Source: Streptomyces sp. S465
Lineage (GTDB): Bacteria; Actinomycetota; Actinomycetes; Streptomycetales; Streptomycetaceae
NCBI RefSeq assembly: GCF_026898115.1
Contig: NZ_CP114036.1
Location: 8,860,001-8,924,000, forward strand
Length of the DNA stretch: 64,000 nt
Reading direction: 5' to 3'
Shown here: positions 24,657-32,950 of the stretch, one piece after another
Layout of the letters: every line of letters starts with the position of its first letter
How positions within the stretch are numbered: the first letter of the stretch is position 1
Position numbers and translations under genes: made by a program
The notes under the pieces: model-generated
The model's database searches: none
Told to the model about the DNA's origin: nothing
What the model saw: only the letters and a program-made list of their open reading frames with translations

Positions 24657-25676
24657 ATGGCTGTACGCATGCACTTTACCGACGAAGATCTCGCACAGAT
24701 CAGGCTGGCGCAGGCTCCGGATCCCATGTGGGAAGCCCTGCTCAGCATGCACACACTACAGACGGCCGCCGCGGCGGCCGTCTTCGGCGGCTGGCGGCGC
24801 ACCGTACGCCGTCGGCTCCAGACCCACGACGCCCAGTTGCTCCAGCTCGCCCCGCCCGTCGGGTACTCCGCCGACTTCCTCACCCCGGCGGCCGGCGCCG
24901 GCGGTCTGGACGCGGGATTGAGCGCCTTGCTCTCCACTCCGCGCCGCCGGTTCCAGCACGATCTCCTGGAACTGTCCCGGACGGGCCGCCGGTTACCGGT
25001 CTGGGCCCGGTCGCTCGCCGACGGCGACAAAGAGGCCGTCGGGCTCCTCGCCCGCATGTTCCGGTCCTACTTCGACACGGCCCTGGCGCCCTGGTGGGAG
25101 GGCATCCGCGCCCGGTTCGACGCCGAACGCACCGTGCACGAACGGTACTTGGCGCAGGGTGACCTGCCAGGACTGCTGGGTACGCTCCATCCGGGGCTCG
25201 TCTGGCGCGGGTCCGTGCTGGTGATCCCGGGCCTGGGGGACGACCGGGACGTCTGGCTGGAGGGGCGCGGGATCCTCATTCTCCCGTCGTACTTCTGCTG
25301 GGGCGCACCGACGCTGCTGAAGGATCCCGGGCTCCCGCCCGTCGTGGTCTATCCCATGGCGCACGACACCGCGCCCTGCGCCGTGCCCGGGGCCGACGGG
25401 GCCGTCCCGGTGCGGCCCCGGTCCTTGGACGCCCTCGTCGGCCGTACCCGCGCCCGCATCCTGACCACGGTCGCGGGCCACGGCTTGACGACGAGTGAAC
25501 TGGCGCACGGCGTGGGCGTCGCGCCCGCCACGGTCAGTCACCACGCCACCGTTCTGCGCGAGGCGGGCCTGCTGAGCACCCGCCGGATAGGCGGCTCCGT
25601 GCTCCATACGCTCACCCCCCTGGGGCTGGCCCTGCTGGGCGAGCGGCCGGCTCTGGGCTCCGGCCTGGTCGCGTGA
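24657..25676 (+). CDS. ArsR-type winged-helix regulator with N-terminal DUF5937-like domain
   Basis: A 339-residue regulator. The C-terminal winged helix (RARILTTVAGHGLTTSELAHGVGVAPATVSHHATVLREAGLLSTRRIGGSVLHTLTPLGLALLG, from about residue 265) is ArsR-like. The long N-terminal part begins MAVRMHFTDEDLAQIRLAQAPDPMWEALLSMHTLQ, typical of actinobacterial ArsR regulators with a DUF5937-type domain. ATG 24657 has GGGGGAC upstream. It lies 241 bases before the MMPL gene on the same strand and is the nearest regulator to the biosynthetic cluster. Whether it controls the cluster cannot be told from sequence. Confidence 0.88.
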   Translation: MAVRMHFTDEDLAQIRLAQAPDPMWEALLSMHTLQTAAAAAVFGGWRRTVRRRLQTHDAQLLQLAPPVGYSADFLTPAAGAGGLDAGLSALLSTPRRRFQHDLLELSRTGRRLPVWARSLADGDKEAVGLLARMFRSYFDTALAPWWEGIRARFDAERTVHERYLAQGDLPGLLGTLHPGLVWRGSVLVIPGLGDDRDVWLEGRGILILPSYFCWGAPTLLKDPGLPPVVVYPMAHDTAPCAVPGADGAVPVRPRSLDALVGRTRARILTTVAGHGLTTSELAHGVGVAPATVSHHATVLREAGLLSTRRIGGSVLHTLTPLGLALLGERPALGSGLVA

Positions 25677-25917
25677 CGTCCGCTCCCTGCCCGACCCGCT
25701 GGCTTGACCAAGTCTTTACTCGCTCCACGTGGGCTTTTCGAAGCAGGTCTAAAGCGATTGTCGCCCGTCTCCGGGCCTGGGCATCCTGATCGGGCCTTGA
25801 CCGGTGGGCGATTCGCCTTGCCCGGCGACAGGCGACGACGGGTGGCCGACGCGGCGCGGCCGGAACTGCTGTGCCGCAGGAACTGCTCGCACGTGAACCG
25901 CACGAGGGGGACTTGGG

Positions 25918-28170
25918 GTGGCTGGGCGCATAACCGTGTGCATCATCGGTGCACCCCGTAGGACCCTGGCCGCCACCTTCCTCCTGCTCGCGGTGGCGGC
26001 GGTCGTCGCGGTTCCGGTCATGGGCAAGCTGTCGGCGGGCGGGTTCAGGGACCCCGGCGCCGAGTCGTCCCGGGCCACCACCGCGCTCGCCGAGGCGTTC
26101 GACCAGGGAAAGATGCAGTTGCTGCTGACGGTCACCGCGCCGGGCGGGGTGGCCGGGAGCGCGGCGCGTACGGCGGGCAGCCGCATCGTCGAAGAGCTTG
26201 AGCAGTCACCGCACGTCGCCTCGGTGTCCTCGCCGTGGACCGCTCCCGGACCGGCCGCCGCCACGCTGACCAGCAAGGACGGTGACACCGGCCTCATTGC
26301 GGCCGGCCTGTACGGCGAGGAGAACGACGCCCAGCGGTACGCCCGGGACCTGGCCGAGAAGGTGACGGGCACGGCCGACGGTGTGGTGGTCAAGGCCGGT
26401 GGCGGGGCGATGCTGTACTCGCAGATCCGGGAGCGCAGCGAAGCGGACCTGTCCTTCATGGAAGCCGTCGCCACCCCGTTGAGCCTGCTCGCCTTGATCT
26501 GGGTGTTCGGCGGACTGGTGGCCGCCGGACTGCCGCTCGCGGTCGCGGTGGTGGCCATCGCGTGCGCGGCCGCGGCGCTGCGCCTGCTCACCATGGTCAC
26601 GGAGATATCGGTCTTCGCGCTCAGCCTGGCGACCGCGCTGGGGCTCGCCCTCGCCATCGACTACACTTTGCTGATCATCAGCCGGTTCCGCGACGAGCTG
26701 GCCCGGCAGGAGTCCATCGAACACGCGGTCGTCCGGACCATGTCGACGGCGGGCCGGACCGTGCTGTTCTCGGCGAGCACCGTGATCCTGTGCACGCTGC
26801 CGATGCTGCTGTTCCCGATGAGTTTCCTGAGGTCCATGGCCTACGCCGCGATGCTCGTCGTGGCGTTCGCGGCAGCGGGGGCGCTGGTGATCACACCCGC
26901 CGCGATGACGCTGCTCGGCCACCGGATCGAGTCCTGGAACCTCAAGACGCCCGTGCGCCGCCTCTTCGGCCGGAGCGGCCATCCGGTCCGCCGCACGGAG
27001 GACACCTTCTGGTACCGGAGCACCAAGGCGGTGATGAGGCGGCCGCTGGTGACGGCCGTGGCGGTCACCGCGGCCCTGCTGCTCCTCGGCTCGCCCTTCC
27101 TCGGCGTGCGGTACGGATTCCCCGACGACCGGGTGCTCTCCTCGTCCGCGTCGGTACGCGAAGTCGGCGACCAGTTGCGCGAGGACTTCACCGTCAACCC
27201 GCAAGCCGCCGTCTCGGTGGTCGTCAAGGACACCCGCGACATGACGCCGACGCAGCTGGGCGCGTACGCGGCCGCGCTGTCCCGGGTGTCTGGTGTCACG
27301 TTCGTGGCGGCTCCCGGCGCCACCTTCGTCGACGGTGAGCGGTCGGCGGGACAGTCGGCCGGCGCCGGAGCCGAGGGAAACGCCGCGTTCCTCACCGTCG
27401 CCAGCGCCGCGCCCGTGTTCTCCGCACAGTCGGAGAAGCAGCTGGACGGCCTGCACGCGGTGCCGGTCCCCGGCGACGCGCAGGTGATGTTCACCGGCAC
27501 CGCACAGGTCAACCGGGACAGCGTCGACGCCATCACCTCCCGCCTCCCCCTGGTGATCCTGCTGATCACGATCGTCGCGCTCGTGCTGCTGTTCGCGGTC
27601 ACCGGGAGCGTGCTGCTGCCGCTGAAAGCCGTGGTGCTGGACATGATCTCGCTGTCGGCGGCGTTCGGAGCGCTGGTCTGGATCTTCCAGGACGGCCATC
27701 TGGGGGCGCTCGGCACGACGTCGGCCGGCACGCTGGTGATACAGACCCCGATCGTGCTGTTCTTCATCGCCTTCGGCGTGTCCATGGACTACGAAGTGTT
27801 CATCATGTCCCGCATCAGGGAGTACTGGAAGAACTCCGACCGCACCGACGAGGCCAACGCCGAAGCCGTGGCGCGCGGACTGGCACGCACCGGGCCGGTG
27901 GTCACCGCCGCCGCGGCGATCATGACCATCTCGTTCGCGGCACTGATCGCGGCTCAGGTGTCGAACATGCGGATGCTCGGTTTCGGGCTCATGGTGGTGG
28001 TGCTCGTCGACGCCACCCTGGTGCGGATGCTGCTCGTGCCGGCGTTCATGAAGATGCTGGGCAGAGCGAACTGGTGGGCCCCTCGTCGGCTGCGCGCGTG
28101 GCACGACCGGTGGGCGATCTCCGAGGACGGCGCGGTCGCGCCGGTGCGGACGGAAGTGCCGGTCGGCTGA
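25918..28170 (+). CDS. MMPL-family RND transporter
   Basis: A 750-residue membrane protein of the MMPL type. Span 1 (TLAATFLLLAVAAVVAVPVMG) is followed by a large extracytoplasmic domain (GGFRDPGAESSRA on). Then come five spans, including the conserved ALGLALAIDYTLLIISRFRDEL; the same pattern repeats in the second half with FIAFGVSMDYEVFIMSRIREYW. Acidic residues in these IDY/MDY motifs relay protons. In mycobacteria such proteins export lipids and polyketide lipids. Start is GTG 25918 with GAGGGGGA upstream. It is 48 bases before the diiron oxygenase, so it is probably the exporter of the PKS product. Confidence 0.93.
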   Translation: MAGRITVCIIGAPRRTLAATFLLLAVAAVVAVPVMGKLSAGGFRDPGAESSRATTALAEAFDQGKMQLLLTVTAPGGVAGSAARTAGSRIVEELEQSPHVASVSSPWTAPGPAAATLTSKDGDTGLIAAGLYGEENDAQRYARDLAEKVTGTADGVVVKAGGGAMLYSQIRERSEADLSFMEAVATPLSLLALIWVFGGLVAAGLPLAVAVVAIACAAAALRLLTMVTEISVFALSLATALGLALAIDYTLLIISRFRDELARQESIEHAVVRTMSTAGRTVLFSASTVILCTLPMLLFPMSFLRSMAYAAMLVVAFAAAGALVITPAAMTLLGHRIESWNLKTPVRRLFGRSGHPVRRTEDTFWYRSTKAVMRRPLVTAVAVTAALLLLGSPFLGVRYGFPDDRVLSSSASVREVGDQLREDFTVNPQAAVSVVVKDTRDMTPTQLGAYAAALSRVSGVTFVAAPGATFVDGERSAGQSAGAGAEGNAAFLTVASAAPVFSAQSEKQLDGLHAVPVPGDAQVMFTGTAQVNRDSVDAITSRLPLVILLITIVALVLLFAVTGSVLLPLKAVVLDMISLSAAFGALVWIFQDGHLGALGTTSAGTLVIQTPIVLFFIAFGVSMDYEVFIMSRIREYWKNSDRTDEANAEAVARGLARTGPVVTAAAAIMTISFAALIAAQVSNMRMLGFGLMVVVLVDATLVRMLLVPAFMKMLGRANWWAPRRLRAWHDRWAISEDGAVAPVRTEVPVG

Positions 28171-28217
28171 CATCGGTACGGCCTGTGTCGATCAACAACG
28201 CTGGAGAGGTGAAACGG

Positions 28218-29144
28218 ATGACCGCGGGCAACACGTCCCCGGCGGAGTCGGGCTCTGCCGAGCTGTCACGTGAGGTGGTATCCAACCGGTTGTTGAAGGG
28301 GTCGGTGAAACGGTCCTACATCCCGGTGGTCGACATCGACTGGGAGGCGCCGCTGGACGACGACAAGTTCTTCGTGGCGCCGAAGACCCTCTCGCTGTAC
28401 GGCACCGAGCTCTGGCACCGGATGGACCGGGCGCAGCGGATCGAGCTGTCCCGGCAGGAGTTCGTCAACATGCTGTCGACGGCGATCTGGTTCGAGAACA
28501 TCGTCAACCAGGGACTGCTGCGCCACGTCATGCACGCGGACCCGCGCAGCAGCGAAACCCACTACAGCCTGACGGAGCTGGGCGACGAGACCCGGCACAT
28601 GGTGATGTTCGGCAAGGCCATCCAGAAGGTCGGCGCCGAACACGTCCGGGTCCCGCTGGCGCAGCGGGTCGTGCTGAACACGATCCCGTTCTTCCTCCGC
28701 GGCTCCGGGCTGTGGCTGTTCGCACTGCTGGGCGAGGACATCACCGACGAGTTGCAGCGCCAGATGGTCGACGACCCGGATGTGCAGCCGCTCGCGCAGC
28801 GGGTGCTGCGGGTGCACATCCTGGAGGAGGCCCGCCACATCAGCTTCGCCCGGGACGGCATCCGCAAGCGGGTGGCCGAGATGCCGCGGTGGCGGCGCGC
28901 GGTGCTGGCCAACGTGCTCGGGTTCCACGGCATCGTGAACCAGCAGGCGTTCATCAACCCGGTCGTCTACCGCCGGGTCGGTCTGCCCGACCCGAAGGCG
29001 GCGCGCCGGGCGGCCAAGGCGAACGAGAACTTCCGGCTGGTGCAGAAACGCTGCTTCGCCGGGCTGGCCGAGTTCTTCGAGGAGACGGGGCTGATGGGCC
29101 GGGTGTCCCGGAAGATCTGGAAGAAGATCGGATACCTCGACTAG
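28218..29144 (+). CDS. AurF-like non-heme diiron N-oxygenase
   Basis: A 308-residue ferritin-like protein of the AurF family. All seven iron ligands of AurF have counterparts at matching spacing: Glu93 (WFENIV), Glu124 and His127 (GDETRHMVMF), Glu173 (LLGEDITDE), and His200, Glu204 and His207 (VHILEEARHISFARDG). AurF oxidises an arylamine to a nitro group; relatives act on alkyl amines or as other oxygenases. GGAGAGG lies eight bases before ATG 28218. The stop codon overlaps the GTG of the DUF4873 gene (TAGTG). With an aminotransferase in the same operon, N-oxygenation of the product amine is a reasonable inference. Confidence 0.88.
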   Translation: MTAGNTSPAESGSAELSREVVSNRLLKGSVKRSYIPVVDIDWEAPLDDDKFFVAPKTLSLYGTELWHRMDRAQRIELSRQEFVNMLSTAIWFENIVNQGLLRHVMHADPRSSETHYSLTELGDETRHMVMFGKAIQKVGAEHVRVPLAQRVVLNTIPFFLRGSGLWLFALLGEDITDELQRQMVDDPDVQPLAQRVLRVHILEEARHISFARDGIRKRVAEMPRWRRAVLANVLGFHGIVNQQAFINPVVYRRVGLPDPKAARRAAKANENFRLVQKRCFAGLAEFFEETGLMGRVSRKIWKKIGYLD

Positions 29145-29446
29145 TGGCGGCACGAATGAACGATGACGAGGTGTACGACGGTCCGGCGTCCCTGACCGTG
29201 GCGGGTGTCGCCCAGGAGGCCAGGGTGCGGCTGGCCGGCCGGATCGATCCCATCGACGGCAAGTACCACTGGCAGGGCACCGTCGTGGCGGCGAGCTCGC
29301 CGGAGAAGCTGTCCGGGGGCCTGGCGGTGAGCGTGACGATCGGGTCGAGGACGGCCGAGGGCCGGCTGGCCGAGCAGACGCCGTGGGGCAGCTACTCGAT
29401 CACGGGCGTGGGTGCGCCGCCGTTCGACCAAGCCGAGCTCGACTAG
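29144..29446 (+). CDS. DUF4873 domain protein
   Basis: A 100-residue beta-rich protein (DDEVYDGPASLTVAGVAQEARVRLAGRIDPIDGKYHWQGTVV, later WGSYSITGVGAPPF), matching DUF4873. That domain is elsewhere found fused to flavin monooxygenases or next to oxygenase genes in actinobacteria. GTG 29144 shares a base with the oxygenase stop (TAGTG); an ATG at 29156 is the alternative start. The conserved YHWQG segment suggests a small barrel. It may be an accessory or ligand-binding partner for the diiron enzyme; no activity is known. Confidence 0.82.
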   Translation: MAARMNDDEVYDGPASLTVAGVAQEARVRLAGRIDPIDGKYHWQGTVVAASSPEKLSGGLAVSVTIGSRTAEGRLAEQTPWGSYSITGVGAPPFDQAELD

Positions 29447-29466
29447 TGGCCTTGCGAGGGGGCGCG

Positions 29467-31071
29467 ATGGAAACGTATCCGTCATTGATCGATGGCGCGG
29501 ACGGTGAGCACGACAAGTGGATCCACGTGGTGCGGACCAGCGCCATGCTGGCCGACGAGATCGGGTGCCTGCGGCTCAAACGCGGTCTCGACCGGGGCAC
29601 GATCGACGGCGTGCGGGACGACCGCGCCGTCGGCCGGGTCGGCATCTCCAGCCGGGAGCAGATCGACCGGGCGGCCGCCGCCGCCCGGCGGGCCCAGCGG
29701 GAGTGGGCCGATGCGAGCGTCACCGACCGCATCGAGCTCGGCCGCAGGATCAACGAGGTCATGCGGAAGAACATCGACAGGTTCATCGAGTACCTGGTGG
29801 CCGAGGGACACCCGCGCAGGTTCGCCGAGCTGGAGATCGCCGTCGCGATGGAGGGCACGAGCGAGCTCGGCCTGGAGCTGACCCGAGCACAGCTGGAGCA
29901 GATCGGCCACGTCGGCGGCCGCCAGACCCGCCTGATACGCAAACCGGACGGTGTCGTCTGCGTCCACCCGCCGCACAACGCCCCCGCGGCCAACTCGCTG
30001 CTCGCGATCGGCGCCCTCATCGCGGGCAACGCCGTCGTGGTCAAGGCGCCGCGGAGCGCCCCGCTGACCACCGCCTGGGCGTGGCGCGAGCTGGTGTACC
30101 CGGCGCTGTGCGACTTCGGCGCCCCGCGCGGACTGGTGAACGTGGTCTGCGGCGAGCCGAACGCGGTGCTGCGGCAGTGGCTCGACAGCGACGACACCGA
30201 CAACCTGATGTTCTTCGGGGACTCGGCACGCGGCATCCCGGTCGGACGGGACTGGTTCAACCGGGGCAAGAAGACCGTGCTCGAACTGTCCGGCAACGAC
30301 GGGGTGCTGATCTGGCGGGACGCCGAGGTCGAGCTGGCCGTCGAGGCCCTGCGCGAGGCGTACTACGGATCCGGCCAGGTGTGCATGGCGCCGAACTTCG
30401 CCGTGGTGCACCCCGACATCGCGGACACGGTGATCTCCCGGCTCGCCGACACCGTACGCACGATGCGCCCCGGTATGCCCGAGGACCGCACCACGGTGCT
30501 GTCCCCGGTGTTCAAGTCGGCGGAGTTCTTCCAGACGCTGGAGCAGGCCGTCGCCGGCGGGGCGGAAACGCTCTTCGGCGGACACCGGATCGACGTCGAG
30601 GGCAACGTCAGCGACGTCGGATTCTTCCTCGAACCCACCGCGATCCGGGTCGACGGACTGGCCCTGGCCGACCGGCTGGACGTGGTCCGCAAGGAGACCT
30701 TCTTCCCGCTGCTGTCGATCGTGGTGCCCGAGCGCCGGGACGATGACCACGCACTGCTGCGCGCCTGCGTCGGCTTCATGAACGGCAATCGCTACGGACT
30801 GCGGAACTCGCTGTGGTCGCGGGACGCGCACGTGATCGAGACGTTCTGCGGCGGCATGAACAACAGCGGCACGCTGAAGGTCAACGACAGCCACATCGGG
30901 GTCTCGCCCGGAGTGGCCACACACGGCGGCACGGGACTGTCCGGCGGACCCTACGGCGGCGCCAACTATCCCGCGCTGGGCACCTCCCACCTTCAGGCGA
31001 TCAGCATCGCCACCGAGGTGCGCCCGCGCCGCGCGATCTTCGAGGTGGCCGACGGTGCGACTCCGTCCTGA
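29467..31071 (+). CDS. Aldehyde dehydrogenase superfamily protein, possible thioester reductase
   Basis: A 534-residue ALDH-fold enzyme. The catalytic Cys306 is in YYGSGQVCMAPNF and the general-base Glu273 in TVLELSGNDG, 33 residues apart as in the family. Cofactor-binding residues are in NAVVVKAPRSAPLTT. The N-terminus is longer than usual. ATG 29467 has GAGGGGG six bases upstream; a GTG at 29446 would overlap the DUF4873 stop. In a PKS cluster without a thioesterase, it could reduce the final acyl thioester to an aldehyde (acylating ALDH run backwards) or oxidise an aldehyde; the former fits the adjacent aminotransferase. This is inference. Confidence 0.88.
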   Translation: METYPSLIDGADGEHDKWIHVVRTSAMLADEIGCLRLKRGLDRGTIDGVRDDRAVGRVGISSREQIDRAAAAARRAQREWADASVTDRIELGRRINEVMRKNIDRFIEYLVAEGHPRRFAELEIAVAMEGTSELGLELTRAQLEQIGHVGGRQTRLIRKPDGVVCVHPPHNAPAANSLLAIGALIAGNAVVVKAPRSAPLTTAWAWRELVYPALCDFGAPRGLVNVVCGEPNAVLRQWLDSDDTDNLMFFGDSARGIPVGRDWFNRGKKTVLELSGNDGVLIWRDAEVELAVEALREAYYGSGQVCMAPNFAVVHPDIADTVISRLADTVRTMRPGMPEDRTTVLSPVFKSAEFFQTLEQAVAGGAETLFGGHRIDVEGNVSDVGFFLEPTAIRVDGLALADRLDVVRKETFFPLLSIVVPERRDDDHALLRACVGFMNGNRYGLRNSLWSRDAHVIETFCGGMNNSGTLKVNDSHIGVSPGVATHGGTGLSGGPYGGANYPALGTSHLQAISIATEVRPRRAIFEVADGATPS

Positions 31072-31101
31072 GTCCGAGCGCGAAAACGAGGGGAACGTCA
31101 A

Positions 31102-32358
31102 GTGACCGTGACGGATGAGAAGTCCGCGGAGACAGCCAGGCTGCACGCGAAATACCTGAGCCGGGGCCGGGCGAAGATCGCCGGTATGCTCGGCGGCCAG
31201 ATCGAGGAGAGCTCCGCCGGTTCGTACATCCACACCTCGGCGGGAGAGAAGTACCTCAACTGCGCCGGCTACGGGGTCATGCTGCTCGGGGCGACCCACC
31301 CGGATGTGGTCGAGGCCGTCGTCGAGCAGGTCAGGCGGCATCCGATCTCCTCCCGGGTGTTCTTCGACGACGTGACCTCCCGCGCCGCCCAGGCCCTCGC
31401 CGAGGTCTGTCCGGGCGAGCTGGAGAAGGTCTTCTTCTGCGGCTCCGGCGCCGAGGCCGTGGAAACGGCACTCAAGCTGGCCCGGGTGAACGGGCACAAA
31501 CGCACGGTCACCACGCGGAACGGCTACCACGGCAGGACGATGGGAGCCTTGAGCGTCAGCGCCAAGCGCCGCTACCAGGAGCCCTTCGAACCGCTGATCC
31601 CCGATGTCGTCGAGATCCCGTTCGGGGACGCGAACGCCCTGCGCGCGGCGCTGCGCGACGCCGAGCCGTCGTGCTTCATCGTCGAACCGATCCAGGGCGA
31701 GGCGGGCGTCGTGATCCCGGACGACGACTACCTCCCCGAGGTGTCGCGGATCTGCCAGGAACACGACTGCTTCCTCATCGTCGACGAGGTCCTGACCGGC
31801 ATGGGCCGCACCGGCACCTGGTGGGCCATCAGCGAACTGCCGGTCCAACCCGACGTCATGCTGGTCGGAAAGGGCCTGTCCGGCGGTGTGGTACCGGTCT
31901 CGGCCGCGGTCGCCACGCCCACCGCGTACGCGCCGTTCGACAAGGACCCGATCCTGCACGCCTCCACGTTCGGCGGGTCGCCCATCCAGACCGCGGCGGT
32001 GCTGGCCGCCATCGAGGCGACCAAGGCCCATGACGTCCTCGGCGCGGCCGGCACGATCGGCGAGCGCCTCCTGCGGACCCTGCGCACAGCGGCGCAGGCC
32101 GCGCCCCCGGGCTCGATCAGGGAGGTACGGGGCAAGGGGCTGCTGCTCGGCGTCGAATTCGAGGACCCGGGCTCGTCCGCCGAGCTGATGCTCCACCTGC
32201 TGGACCGGGGCGTGCTCATCAACCACTCGGTGAACAATCCGCACGTGGTGCGGTTCACGCCGCCGGCGCTGATGTCCGAGGACGAGGTGGACACGCTCGA
32301 AGCGGCGATGGAGGACTCCTTCCGGCAGCTCGGAAAGCTGTCGGTGGGACGCCGGTGA
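31102..32358 (+). CDS. Class III pyridoxal-phosphate aminotransferase
   Basis: A 418-residue fold-type I aminotransferase. The phosphate-binding turn is FFCGSGAEAVETALKLAR, followed by GYHGRTMGALSVS, the Asp of VDEVLTGMGRTG, and the Schiff-base Lys257 in MLVGKGLSGGVVP. The motif STFGGSPIQTAAVLAAI is the family's second-subunit contact. Class III enzymes transfer amino groups to aldehydes or omega-positions. It starts at GTG 31102, 30 bases after the ALDH. Together the two could convert a carboxyl-derived thioester to a primary amine on the polyketide. Confidence 0.93.
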   Translation: MTVTDEKSAETARLHAKYLSRGRAKIAGMLGGQIEESSAGSYIHTSAGEKYLNCAGYGVMLLGATHPDVVEAVVEQVRRHPISSRVFFDDVTSRAAQALAEVCPGELEKVFFCGSGAEAVETALKLARVNGHKRTVTTRNGYHGRTMGALSVSAKRRYQEPFEPLIPDVVEIPFGDANALRAALRDAEPSCFIVEPIQGEAGVVIPDDDYLPEVSRICQEHDCFLIVDEVLTGMGRTGTWWAISELPVQPDVMLVGKGLSGGVVPVSAAVATPTAYAPFDKDPILHASTFGGSPIQTAAVLAAIEATKAHDVLGAAGTIGERLLRTLRTAAQAAPPGSIREVRGKGLLLGVEFEDPGSSAELMLHLLDRGVLINHSVNNPHVVRFTPPALMSEDEVDTLEAAMEDSFRQLGKLSVGRR

Positions 32359-32400
32359 CCGTCCGGTGAGCTGGTGGCAGATCGAAACGGGGAAGGCGAA

Positions 32401-32865
32401 ATGAAGACCGTACACGTCGACCAGATGGTCGTCGGATGGGACCGGTTCGCGATTTACGAGAAGCTCAAGGACGGCGAAAGCTACAAACAGCACGCCCCGG
32501 AGCACGTGAAATCGGTCCTGATGGAATCCACCGACGATCCCCACACCATGCTCTCGCACTGGGAGCTGTACTTCCGCAACGGCCTGCTGGAGTGGTCCGA
32601 GCGGGATCACTACGACGAGGAGAACACCACTCTCCGGTTCGAGCAGATCGACGGCGACTTCGACGAGTTCCACGGCAGTTGGGAAGTGTCCCCGGTGCCG
32701 GACCCCGCCGGGGAGCCGACGGTTCGCGTCCGGTTCACCGCCACGTTCGACTTCGGTGTGCCCAGTGTCGAGGCCATGATCGAGCCGGTGGCCGCGAAAC
32801 TCCTCGAGGAATCCGTGAGCCGGATCATCACCGAGCTGTTCAGCGGCAGCGGGTCAGCGGTGTGA
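32401..32865 (+). CDS. SRPBCC-fold (polyketide cyclase/START-like) protein
   Basis: A 154-residue protein with the helix-grip pattern: HVDQMVVGWDRFAIYEKLKDGESYKQHAPEHVKSVLM, then HWELYFRNGLLEWSERDHYDEENTTLRFEQIDGDFDEFHGSWEV and a long C-terminal helix (PSVEAMIEPVAAKLLEESVSRIITELF). Such proteins cyclise polyketides or bind hydrophobic ligands. ATG 32401 has GGGGAAGG upstream. In a modular PKS cluster it may catalyse a ring closure, such as imine or nitrone formation, or carry the intermediate; the residues give no reaction. A GC hairpin separates it from the first PKS gene. Confidence 0.82.
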   Translation: MKTVHVDQMVVGWDRFAIYEKLKDGESYKQHAPEHVKSVLMESTDDPHTMLSHWELYFRNGLLEWSERDHYDEENTTLRFEQIDGDFDEFHGSWEVSPVPDPAGEPTVRVRFTATFDFGVPSVEAMIEPVAAKLLEESVSRIITELFSGSGSAV

Positions 32866-32898
32866 TCCGGACGGTCGTCGTCACCTTGTGCTGAAGTG

Positions 32899-32928
32899 CC
32901 GGCCGGCCCGCACCGGCCGGGGCGCGGT
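32899..32928 (+). terminator. GC hairpin before the first PKS gene
   Basis: CCGGCCGG (32899-32906) and CCGGCCGG (32913-32920), a self-complementary octamer, flank CCCGCA. The hairpin is followed by GGCGCGGTTTT. This could be an attenuator or partial terminator between the tailoring genes and the PKS genes. Confidence 0.35.
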
Positions 32929-32950
32929 TTTCTGGGGGAAGGTTCAGGCC

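Noticed and set aside
29482..32673. Minus-strand open frame of about 1060 codons opposite the ALDH and aminotransferase
   Set aside because: No recognisable domain; it mirrors the high-GC codons of conserved plus-strand enzymes.
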